A program made the translations under genes and the position numbers. The notes under the pieces are model-generated. The model had not been told where the DNA came from and made no database searches. It saw only the letters and a list, made by a program, of their open reading frames with translations. 64,000 nt of DNA from Parafrankia sp041008525. GTDB taxonomy: Bacteria > Actinomycetota > Actinomycetes > Frankiales > Frankiaceae. Shown in pieces: positions 34,636-42,064 of this stretch (its first letter is position 1; every line of letters begins with the position of its first letter). The stretch spans positions 62,001 through 126,000 of the forward strand of contig NZ_JBFLUG010000002.1 of the NCBI RefSeq assembly GCF_041008525.1. Reading direction: 5' to 3'.

Positions 34636-35078
34636 CTGCTCCCGCCCCCCGTTCCTGCCGCAGTCGATATGCCCGGCCCGCGCCCGCCCTGCCCGCGGCG
34701 CTGGCCACAGACGCCATGCGTCGGCTCGGGGCGCCAGTCTAACTGCGGGTGGAATACGGCCCCGTGGCGGCTGCTCCGGACCCCTCGCGACCAGGTATGG
34801 TTAGCAAACCTCACGTCACGTCATTGTTGCGATAGGCGATCTTGGTTATGCCTGTCACATTGATCGTGAGGAGCTGAAACCAGTGGGCACGTCCACATGC
34901 TTGTAAAGATCTGACCATCTCCGTGGCGGGGGGAACGGTCCGTCCCCGGTGCTCCGTTGGGCGGATCGGAAGCGCCCGGCCACGAGCAGGCACCGCTGGC
35001 ACCCCGGTCCGGCGCCAGGTCCGGCGTGCGCTGCCGCATGTCATCAAATGATCATCAAGGTGCGGAGGTGTGTCAGCG
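34636..35078. other. Divergent control region between wzy-like and GH26-like genes
   Basis: About 440 bases with a comparatively AT-rich core around 34798-34875, containing a CACGTCACGTCA direct repeat (34811-34822). No gene is supported. It should hold promoters for both flanking genes. GGAGG at 35064-35068 is the ribosome site of the downstream gene. Confidence 0.5.
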
Positions 35079-36290
35079 ATGGAGGTGGGGGGCGTGGAAC
35101 ATCGCCGAGGGGAAGGCCCCGACGCTGGACCAGCGTCCGGCGGTGAGCCGCCGACCGGCGAGGCAGCCCCGCCGCCGCGGGCGGGTTCCCGATCCCGAGC
35201 TCGGTCGCCGTGGGCGGCCGGGAGCGACGACGCGACCGGTCAGAGCCGGCGGCGGCAGCGCCGGGTGCTGGTGCTCGGTGCCGTCGGCGCGGCGCTCGCC
35301 GTGGTGCTGCTTGCCGTCAGCGTGATCGTCTTCACCGGCGGGGAGGACGGGCCACCCACGACCCATCCGACCACGACCGGTGTGAGCTGGGCCTCCGGTG
35401 CGAACGCCAACCCACCGAACGACCTCGGCGCCTGGGAGCAGTGGGTCGGGCGCCCCACCGACATCGCGATCCTGTTCACCGCCCGGACGAACTGGGAGAC
35501 GGTGACCCAGGCCGACTGGCCGATGTCGGACTTCCGTGACTACCCGGGGGCGCTCTCCATCGCCCAGCCGCTGTTCCCCAGGGGCAGCAACGAGGCGGCC
35601 TGCGCGCGCGGTGAGTACGACGGTCACTGGCGCGACTTCGGGAACACCCTCGTCCGCAACGGCCGCCCGGACGCGATCGTCCGGCTCGGCTGGGAGTTCA
35701 ACGGCGACTGGTTCCGGGACTGGCTTCCGCGCGACAGCGGGACGTGGAAGGTCTGCTTCACCCGCGCGGCGGCGGCGCTGCGGTCGACCGCACCCCAGGT
35801 GCAGATCGAATGGAACATGACCGCGCACCGGGACACCATGGTCAACGGTGACGGTGTGTGGGAGGCGTACCCCGGCGACGACGTCGTCGACATCATCGGG
35901 ATCGACGCCTACGACAGCTCCCCGGCGTCGATGACCCAGAAGATCTTCAACGAGCAGTGCAACCGGCCGTCGGGTGTCTGCACGGTGGCGCGTTTCGCCC
36001 GCGAGCACGGCAAGCAGTTCGCGGTGGCGGAGTGGGGGCTGGACCGGCGCGCCTCCGCCGGAGGCGGCGGCGACAACCCGTTCTACATCGAGAAGATGTA
36101 CGAGTTCTTCCTCGCGAACCGGGACATCCTCGCCTACGAGGCGTACTACAGCGCCTCGCCGGACGAGAACGACAACGTCGCGTCGTCCCTGCACAACCCG
36201 GTGACGAACCCGGACAGCGCCCGGCGCTACCTGGAGCTGTTCGGCGGGCCCCGCCGGCCGGCGACCGGCACCTCCGGAGCCGCCCGGTGA
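35079..36290 (+). CDS. Membrane-anchored GH26-like glycoside hydrolase (short paralogue)
   Basis: A cytoplasmic basic leader and one transmembrane helix (VLVLGAVGAALAVVLLAVSV, residues ~62-83) precede an extracellular TIM-barrel domain. The domain resembles GH26 beta-mannanases: RLGWEFNGDWF with the probable acid/base Glu206, and FAVAEWGLD with the probable nucleophile Glu318. IIGIDAYDSS and KMYEFFLANRDILAYEAYY are also shared with the longer paralogue at 42065. Length is 403 aa from ATG 35079, ten bases after GGAGG. It probably trims or releases the exported polysaccharide. Substrate is unknown; mannan-type is only the family default. Confidence 0.86.
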   Translation: MEVGGVEHRRGEGPDAGPASGGEPPTGEAAPPPRAGSRSRARSPWAAGSDDATGQSRRRQRRVLVLGAVGAALAVVLLAVSVIVFTGGEDGPPTTHPTTTGVSWASGANANPPNDLGAWEQWVGRPTDIAILFTARTNWETVTQADWPMSDFRDYPGALSIAQPLFPRGSNEAACARGEYDGHWRDFGNTLVRNGRPDAIVRLGWEFNGDWFRDWLPRDSGTWKVCFTRAAAALRSTAPQVQIEWNMTAHRDTMVNGDGVWEAYPGDDVVDIIGIDAYDSSPASMTQKIFNEQCNRPSGVCTVARFAREHGKQFAVAEWGLDRRASAGGGGDNPFYIEKMYEFFLANRDILAYEAYYSASPDENDNVASSLHNPVTNPDSARRYLELFGGPRRPATGTSGAAR

Positions 36291-36298
36291 CCGGTGGT

Positions 36299-36321
36299 CC
36301 CCCGGCCGTCCGGCCCGGGGG
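36299..36321. terminator. Short hairpin between convergent GH26-like and SDR genes
   Basis: CCCCCGG (36299-36305) pairs with CCGGGGG (36315-36321). It lies in a 46-base gap between converging genes and could terminate both. Weak evidence on its own. Confidence 0.4.
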
Positions 36322-36336
36322 CCGCCGGCGCCGGGG

Positions 36337-37227
36337 TCAGTAGGACTTCTGCGCCGGGCGCAGGTGCAGTTCGGTCACCTCGGCGGTGCGGGGGAGCAGC
36401 GCCAGGTAGGCGACCAGGTCGGCGACGTCCTCGGCCTGGATCAGTAGTTCGGGCCGGTACGGGCGCCCCTCCCGCTCGAAGATCGCCTCCTGGCGGGGGG
36501 TCGCGGTCCGGCCGAGGTGGATGGTCACGACGCGGATGCCGTCGGCGTTGACCTCCTGGCGGAGGCTGTCCGCGACAGCGCGCATGGCGTGCTGGGTGGC
36601 GGCGAACTGGCTGGTGCCGGCACCCGCGCGGACGCCCTGCGAGGAGTTCATGATCAGAATGTCGGCACCGTGGGGAGCCCCGGCTCCGCCGGGCCCGGAG
36701 CCTGCGGAGTCCCCAGAGTCCCCGGAACCGGCGGCGGCCCGCAGGGCGGGCAGCAGCGACCGGGTCAACGCGAAGGGGCCGCGGACGTTCGCGGCGTACT
36801 GCGCGTCGAAGTCGTCGACGGAGGCGTCCTCGACCCGTGAGCTGAGGTAGCCGCCGGCGCTGTGGACGAGCAGGTGCACGCGCCCGTACCGGTCGACGGT
36901 GTCGGCGGCGAACCGCTCGACGGCCCCGCTGTCGGTCAGGTCGAGCTGGACCGGCACGAGTGAACCGCCGACCATGCCCACCGGGCCGGCCGTGACGGTC
37001 TCCTTCGCGAGGGAGTCGAGGCGGGCCTGGTCCCGCCCCAGCGCCAGCACGGTCGCGCCGGCGGCGGCGAGCCGCCCGGCCACGGCCCGCCCGATGCCGC
37101 TCGACGCTCCGGTGACCACCGCGACCCGGCCGGTGAACCTCCCCGGCGTGGCACCGAGAGAGGCATCGGTGTCGGTGTCGGTGTCGGCAGTCTGGGTGGT
37201 GTCGGCGGTGCCGGTGGTGCCGGTCAC
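36337..37227 (-). CDS. SDR-family protein lacking the catalytic Tyr and Lys
   Basis: A classical short-chain dehydrogenase fold with the cofactor loop TGASSGIG (residues 39-46), HSAGG in place of NNAG, the structural Asn147 in ANVRG, and NSS at 194-196. Where the catalytic YxxxK is expected the sequence reads FAATQ (Phe208, Gln212), so both key residues are replaced. Oxidoreductase activity by the normal mechanism is therefore unlikely; a binding, regulatory or altered role is possible. A 20-residue Thr/Asp-rich leader and a Gly/Ser insert near 165-187 are also unusual. Length 296 aa. It overlaps the PhyH-like gene by ATGA and is last of the five-gene operon. Confidence 0.88.
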   Translation of the reverse strand: MTGTTGTADTTQTADTDTDTDASLGATPGRFTGRVAVVTGASSGIGRAVAGRLAAAGATVLALGRDQARLDSLAKETVTAGPVGMVGGSLVPVQLDLTDSGAVERFAADTVDRYGRVHLLVHSAGGYLSSRVEDASVDDFDAQYAANVRGPFALTRSLLPALRAAAGSGDSGDSAGSGPGGAGAPHGADILIMNSSQGVRAGAGTSQFAATQHAMRAVADSLRQEVNADGIRVVTIHLGRTATPRQEAIFEREGRPYRPELLIQAEDVADLVAYLALLPRTAEVTELHLRPAQKSY

Positions 37228-38150
37228 GAGGCGGTCCCGTGCTCGTAGACGAGCATGGCGTCCGGCAGCGGGGGAGCCTCGTCGTAGGTCAGGCAGATGT
37301 CCTCGGCGATCTTACTCAGGTCGGTGCCGCGCAGGTAGTCGCGCATGGTGGTTCCGGTGCACTCCGAGTCGACGTTCACGGCGCCCACGTGGTTGATCAC
37401 GTCGTCGACGTGGACGGTGCGGAAGTCGATGCTGAACCGGGTGCGGCCGGAGGTGTTCGGCACCGAGGAGTGCAGCTGGTTGCCCGAGAAGATCAACATG
37501 CCGCCGGGAGGCGTGACGACCCGCGTCTGCGGGAAGATCTCGACCTCCTCCTCGGGCTTCGGCTGCACCCGGGTGTCCGACCTGATGTGCTTGGCGGCGG
37601 ACGCGCGGTTCGTCTTGTTCCACTCGTAGTAGTTGTACGTGCGCGAGCCGTTCTTTACCGCCTGGGTGAAGTAGCGGGGGTGGAAGGCCAGGCCGTTCTC
37701 CGGGACGACGTCGAAGATCGGCATCCACCAGTTGAGCTGGCAGAACGGCGCGGAGTACCAGGTGTCGCGGTGCGGGTGGAAGGCGTAGGCGATACCCGAG
37801 GTGAGGTAGTCGTCGCTGGTGGATGTCCGCAGCCGCGGCACGTCGAAATAGGTCCTGCTGATGTCGCAGCCCAGCTCGGCGAGCATCGCCGGGATGAGCT
37901 CCTTGCAGGTCGGGTGGTGGATGAACCGCGGCTTCAGCTCGGCGAGCAGAGCCGCGTACTCCTCGACGGGCATGTGGTGCTGGGCGGTCTCGGGGTCGAG
38001 GTCGCCGAAGGCCTCCCGGACGAGCCCGCGGGTGAACTCGACGAACGCCGTGGTGCTGGGCCGCGGCGAGTAGACGAAGAGCTCGCCCTGGTAGAGCTTG
38101 GCGCGCCGCTCGTCATCGGACAGTGCTGAGTCGAGCAGCACGGTGCTCAT
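37224..38150 (-). CDS. Phytanoyl-CoA dioxygenase (PhyH)-like Fe(II)/2-oxoglutarate oxygenase
   Basis: Double-stranded beta-helix oxygenase of the PhyH class. The metal facial triad is visible as HRDTW preceded by FHP (His127-x-Asp129) and a distal His227 in GNQLHSSVPN, followed by TRFSIDFR with the 2-oxoglutarate-binding Arg. Length is 308 aa. ATG 38150 is supported by GAGGGGGAA just upstream. It overlaps the IspD-like gene by 38 bases and the SDR by ATGA. PhyH relatives hydroxylate lipids, sugars or small metabolites. In this operon a nucleotide-sugar or polyol intermediate is a reasonable but unproven substrate. Confidence 0.87.
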   Translation of the reverse strand: MSTVLLDSALSDDERRAKLYQGELFVYSPRPSTTAFVEFTRGLVREAFGDLDPETAQHHMPVEEYAALLAELKPRFIHHPTCKELIPAMLAELGCDISRTYFDVPRLRTSTSDDYLTSGIAYAFHPHRDTWYSAPFCQLNWWMPIFDVVPENGLAFHPRYFTQAVKNGSRTYNYYEWNKTNRASAAKHIRSDTRVQPKPEEEVEIFPQTRVVTPPGGMLIFSGNQLHSSVPNTSGRTRFSIDFRTVHVDDVINHVGAVNVDSECTGTTMRDYLRGTDLSKIAEDICLTYDEAPPLPDAMLVYEHGTAS

Positions 38151-38883
38151 CGGGTTCCCCCTCGTCCTGGACGTGAATGAGTAGCAGCCGGGCGAGGTCG
38201 AGCTCCTCCGGCGTGGTGACGTGGATGTTGGCCGGTTCTCCCGCCACGACGACGACCCGTCCACCGGCGTCGGCGACCATGGCGGAGTCCTCGACCGCCT
38301 CGACGGCGCCGGCATGCGCCGCACGCAGGGCCGTGGCCCGGAACGCGTGCGGTGTCTGCACCAGGCGGTGGGTCTCCCGGGGCAGGGAGGCACCCGTCAC
38401 GAGGTCGGTGCCGGCACCCGGGCTGTCATCCCGGGGGATCTCCCGGACCTCCTTGACCACCTCGGTCAGCGGGAGCCCGGGCACGGCGCCGTCCGCCCCG
38501 GCGCGGACCGCCGCGACCACCGCGCGGTAGAGCGCCGGGGAGGCCAGCGGGTGCGCGGCGTCCGTCACCACGATCACGTCGGCGTCGGCCGGGACGGCGG
38601 CGAGGCCCGCCCGCACCGACTCGGCCCGGGTGGCGCCACCGGGCACCGCCCGGACGCCGGTCGGCGGCACCCACCCGTCGAGCAGCGATGCGGGGAGCAC
38701 GACGACGACCCCGTCGCAGGCGGCGGAGGCGGACCGCACCGGGTGCGCCACCAGCGGATCGCCGCCGAGATCCGCGAACTGCTTGGGTCCGCCGAACCGG
38801 GTCCCGCCGCCCGCGGCCAGCACGATCGCCCAGGCCGCCCCGCCGCCCGCCGGCACACCGGCCGGACACCCGCCGCCGGTCAT
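38113..38883 (-). CDS. IspD/TarI-like CTP-dependent cytidylyltransferase with diverged acceptor site
   Basis: The nucleotide-binding loop IVLAAGGGTRFGGPKQF (residues ~20-36) and overall 256-aa length identify an IspD-family cytidylyltransferase. Residues used by IspD for its substrate differ: the HDAARP motif reads TDAAHP (His111 replaces Arg), and the NIK near the C terminus reads NIH (His220 replaces Lys). Such changes, and its place in a glycan operon, suggest a polyol or sugar phosphate acceptor (as in TarI or Bcs1) rather than methylerythritol phosphate. ATG 38883 overlaps the upstream stop (ATGA). Housekeeping ispD remains possible, because no other copy is in the window. Confidence 0.87.
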   Translation of the reverse strand: MTGGGCPAGVPAGGGAAWAIVLAAGGGTRFGGPKQFADLGGDPLVAHPVRSASAACDGVVVVLPASLLDGWVPPTGVRAVPGGATRAESVRAGLAAVPADADVIVVTDAAHPLASPALYRAVVAAVRAGADGAVPGLPLTEVVKEVREIPRDDSPGAGTDLVTGASLPRETHRLVQTPHAFRATALRAAHAGAVEAVEDSAMVADAGGRVVVVAGEPANIHVTTPEELDLARLLLIHVQDEGEPDEHRAARLSTVR

Positions 38884-40400
38884 CGGATGACGACCTCCGC
38901 CGTCGGCGAGAGCGGCACGGAGGGCGCCGGCACCGAGGGTGCGGAGGGGGCGGAGGGTGTGGACATGACGGGAGCGCCCGGTCCCGCGGGGGGTACGGGC
39001 AGGGCTGCCGTGACCGGCATCTCCGGGACCCCCGACGGCGGGACGTGCGTGATGGGCAGGGTGTCGCGGGCACCCGGGCCGCCGGCGGCAGCGGCCGGCT
39101 CCGCGACCAGCAGACCGACGCCGGCCAGCGCGTCCGCCGCGTTGGCGACGGCGTCGAAGGGCAGGTCGGCCCGCTCGGCGATGTCCAGCAGGCTGTTCGT
39201 CCCGTCGGCGAGGTTGAGCACCCACAGCAGGCCCATCTCGATCGACGCACGGTTCATGGTCGCGCCGATCGACCGGTACAGCCCGCGTCGGCCGAGCTGC
39301 GGCTCGCCGTAGGGGGAGGTGCTGCGCCAGACCCGGTCGGCCTCGCAGATCTCGATCGTCCGGCGCAGGATGGCGAACGAGTCCGCCAGCGCCTCCGGGG
39401 TCACGAAGTCCAGGTTGTCGGCCGAGGTGTGGTACTCCGGGTACTCGCCGTGCTGGCTGCGGCCGAACCGGCCGAACGGCAGGTTGAAGCCGGGCGAGCA
39501 GAACTGGCGCTCGTCGTAGCCGTAGGGGGAGAAGTCGACGATCCGGTGCGGGCGGCCGGTCTCGGCGAGCGCGCGGGCGCTCGCGCGGTCGATCGTCGCG
39601 TCGCCGCGCCGGCTGCGCTTGTAGGTCGGTGCTCCCCTGTCCCCCAGCCCGGTGAGAACCAGGCCGTGCCGGATGCGCCCGGTCACGGCCGGGTTCAGGG
39701 CCAGCCAGGCGATCGAGCCGATGGTGCCGGGGATGAACAGCAGCCGGTAGGTGAAGCGGCGCGGCTCGCTCGCCAGCGTCGCCGCCAGCTCGGTCGCCAC
39801 CGCGATGCCGGACGAGTTGTCGTTCGCCATCGCCGGATGACACAGGTGCGTGGTGACGAGGAACTCCTCGTCGGTCGCCCCGGGCAGGACGATCTCGCCG
39901 TAGGTCAGCGAGCCGTCGGTGAGCGACGTGTCGATCTGCACCTCGTACTCGCCGTCGGGCAGGGCGGCGAGCTGCCGGTCGGTCAGGCAGAAGCCCCAGG
40001 CGTCGTTGTAGTAGGACGTCCGGTAGGGCACCCAGTCCGGCCGGTCCGGCATCGAGTACAGGTGCCGGCGCAGGTCCTCCAGCGGCATCCGGGCGTGCGT
40101 CGGAACGCTGTAGCCGAGCAGGTGCAGCGGGTTGTCGGCGACGTCGAGGACGATCCGCCCGTCCGGCCCGATGAGCCGGGCGCCGTTGACGTTCCACTCC
40201 CGCGGCACGGTCCAGTCGAGGACAGGCGTGCCGCTCGGCACCTCGTGCACGGTGAGTGGCACCTGTGCGGGCAGCGCCGCCCGCACCAGGTCGAGCGTGG
40301 CCCGGACGCCGTGGCCGGTGATCGAGCGCATCGGCGGCATCAGCGTGGCGACGAGGCTGTGGAGGCGGCGCCCCGTCGCCTCGTTGTCGGCGGTGCTCAT
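38880..40400 (-). CDS. DUF4910-type aminopeptidase-like protein
   Basis: Similar to M28-like proteins with DUF2172/DUF4910 domains found in polysaccharide loci. Visible are TTHLCHPAMANDNSSGIAVA, which carries the His/Asp metal ligands, LLFIPGTIGSIAWLALNP, DRGAPTYKRS, and PEYHTSADNLDFV with a further ligand His. The C-terminal ~60 residues before the tail look like a winged-helix segment (LLDIAERADLPFDAVANAAD). A Pro/Ser/Ala-rich tail of ~65 residues ends the protein. Length 506 aa. The start ATG 40400 is about 20 bases from the rfbF stop. Whether it hydrolyses peptides or amide-linked sugar substituents is unknown. Confidence 0.85.
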   Translation of the reverse strand: MSTADNEATGRRLHSLVATLMPPMRSITGHGVRATLDLVRAALPAQVPLTVHEVPSGTPVLDWTVPREWNVNGARLIGPDGRIVLDVADNPLHLLGYSVPTHARMPLEDLRRHLYSMPDRPDWVPYRTSYYNDAWGFCLTDRQLAALPDGEYEVQIDTSLTDGSLTYGEIVLPGATDEEFLVTTHLCHPAMANDNSSGIAVATELAATLASEPRRFTYRLLFIPGTIGSIAWLALNPAVTGRIRHGLVLTGLGDRGAPTYKRSRRGDATIDRASARALAETGRPHRIVDFSPYGYDERQFCSPGFNLPFGRFGRSQHGEYPEYHTSADNLDFVTPEALADSFAILRRTIEICEADRVWRSTSPYGEPQLGRRGLYRSIGATMNRASIEMGLLWVLNLADGTNSLLDIAERADLPFDAVANAADALAGVGLLVAEPAAAAGGPGARDTLPITHVPPSGVPEMPVTAALPVPPAGPGAPVMSTPSAPSAPSVPAPSVPLSPTAEVVIR

Positions 40401-40419
40401 GGGTTCGGCGTCCGCTCGC

Positions 40420-41262
40420 TCAGTCGGCCCAGACGCGCCACGGCGCGGCGCCCGCGTCCCACAGCTGGTTGAGCTCGGTCCAGTCGCGGAAGGTGTCCAT
40501 GCCCATCCAGAAGCCCTCATGGGTGTGCAGGGTGAGCTGGCTGTCCCGGGCGAGCTGCTGGAGCGGGTGACGCTCGAGCATGGTGGACGGGTCGTCGTCG
40601 AGGTACTTGTCGACGAACTCGCGCTCGAAGACGAAGTAACCGCCGCTCACCCAGCCGGTCGCCGGGGGCTTCTCGGCGAACTGGGTGACCGCGTTGCCCT
40701 CCGTGACCAGCTCGCCGTAGCGGCTGGACGGGCGGACGCCGGTGACCGTTCCGATCCGGCCGGACCGGACGTGGTCGGCGAGGACGTCCGCCACGTTGAT
40801 GGCGCCGACGCCGTCACCATAGGTGATCATGAAGCGCGGGCCGGTGAGGTACTGCGCGACCCGGCGCAGGCGGGCGCCGGTGCCGGTCAGCAGCCCGGTC
40901 TCGGCGAACGTGACCTCCCAGTCCTCGTCGCCCGCGGTGTTGTGGAACTGCGGGGTGTGGTCGTCCGCCAGCCGAAGCGTGAAGTCGGCCACCTGCTCGC
41001 GGTAGGCCAGGAAGTAGTTCTTGATCAGGTCGCTCTTGTAGCCGAGGCACAGGACGAACTTGCGGAAGCCGTAGTGCTCGTACGTCTTCATGATGTGCCA
41101 CAGGACGGGCTTGCCGCCGATGTCGACGAGCGGCTTGGGGAGCTTCTCACTGGCCTCGCGCAGCCGGGTTCCCATGCCGCCACAGAGGATGACCACAGGA
41201 ATGTCACGCGGGTCGACAGCTGTGGTATCAGTCGTAGAAGATCGGGTTGTCTCGGTCGTCAA
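40420..41262 (-). CDS. rfbF: Glucose-1-phosphate cytidylyltransferase
   Basis: Makes CDP-glucose from CTP and glucose 1-phosphate, the entry to CDP-deoxysugars. Diagnostic segments are VVILCGGMGTRL, KLPKPLVDIGGKPVLWHIMK, FVLCLGYKSDLIKNYFL, MITYGDGVGAINV, WVSGGYFVFEREFVD and HEGFWMGMDTFRDW, all in order. The frame opens with a TTG at 41262 without a clear ribosome site; an internal GTG directly before VILCGGMG is an alternative that would remove ~23 residues. First gene of the five-gene operon. CDP-glucose 4,6-dehydratase (RfbG) is not in the window unless the epimerase at 23724 fills that role. Confidence 0.93.
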   Translation of the reverse strand: MTTETTRSSTTDTTAVDPRDIPVVILCGGMGTRLREASEKLPKPLVDIGGKPVLWHIMKTYEHYGFRKFVLCLGYKSDLIKNYFLAYREQVADFTLRLADDHTPQFHNTAGDEDWEVTFAETGLLTGTGARLRRVAQYLTGPRFMITYGDGVGAINVADVLADHVRSGRIGTVTGVRPSSRYGELVTEGNAVTQFAEKPPATGWVSGGYFVFEREFVDKYLDDDPSTMLERHPLQQLARDSQLTLHTHEGFWMGMDTFRDWTELNQLWDAGAAPWRVWAD

Positions 41263-42064
41263 GGCGGTCGCGTCTCCCGTGTCGGTGCCCCGGCGGACCC
41301 GGGGGCGGTTGGCTCTCCAGCCCGCGGCCGGTCCGGTGACGTCAGATATGCCTATGTCAGCTGTGGCTCGCCTGCCGCGGGCCTGTCGGCCCTGCCCGCG
41401 GGCCTTTCGGCTCCGCGGGCCCTGTCTGCCGGCCCGGCCCTGTCTGCCGGCGGGGCCGGCAGCGGGCGGAACTGCTTCCCGCCGTGGCGGCCGGTGCGGC
41501 CGTCCTGCTCGCCGGCGTCACGGGCGGAGCGGGCCGCGAGGCCGTTGCCCGGCGAGGCGGATGTGCAGTGTCCTCCCTTGGTCCGGGCGCGACGCGGCAA
41601 CGGTACCGTACCGCCCTTTCCGTGCTGGTCCACGACCCCGCGACCCGGTTGTGGGCCGCTGAGGGCCGCCGGCCCGGGCCCGGAGCGGCGACCGCGCCGC
41701 GTCGGGCGGGATTCGCCTGGTCGCGTGGCGCGGCCGGCCGGGGGCCCGCGACGGCGACTCCTCTACCGGTCATCGACGTTGACGTGAGTGTCTGAGTAGT
41801 GGTCTGCCCGGTCCCTTTGTAGCTGGCGTCGGAGGGCCTTGTTACGGTTTGTCGGATGCCCCGGGATGAACGCCGCGTCACGACCTCTCCCGGCCCCTCC
41901 GGGTCCCTGCGGTGCGGAGATCCAGTACGTCAATAGCGTCGTCTTCTTCTACGTCGGCCGGGAGGTAAGGTCCATGCTTTCGGTCGAACTTTTTACGTTT
42001 AGTAAACGACCTGGTCGGTTCCGCGAACCGGCCCGGAGTGGCACCGCGCCCGGGGGTGGATCCC
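41263..42064. other. Intergenic region between rfbF and the long GH26-like gene
   Basis: About 800 bases between divergent genes. Long frames on both strands here lack domains and look like chance. The part nearest 42065 is comparatively AT-rich and contains the palindrome at 41996-42008; promoters for both operons are expected here. Confidence 0.45.
41996..42008. promoter_or_regulatory. Palindromic operator candidate upstream of the long GH26-like gene
   Basis: CGTTTA-G-TAAACG is a perfect 13-base palindrome preceded by a T-run, about 57 bases before the ATG at 42065. In a >70% G+C context this AT-rich symmetry stands out. It fits a repressor or activator site. Confidence 0.45.

Noticed and set aside
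38884..40197. Upstream extension of the IspD-like frame as one 694-residue protein
   Set aside because: The extra part is the DUF4910 gene read in another frame; the IspD-like domain starts cleanly at ATG 38883 with an ATGA overlap.
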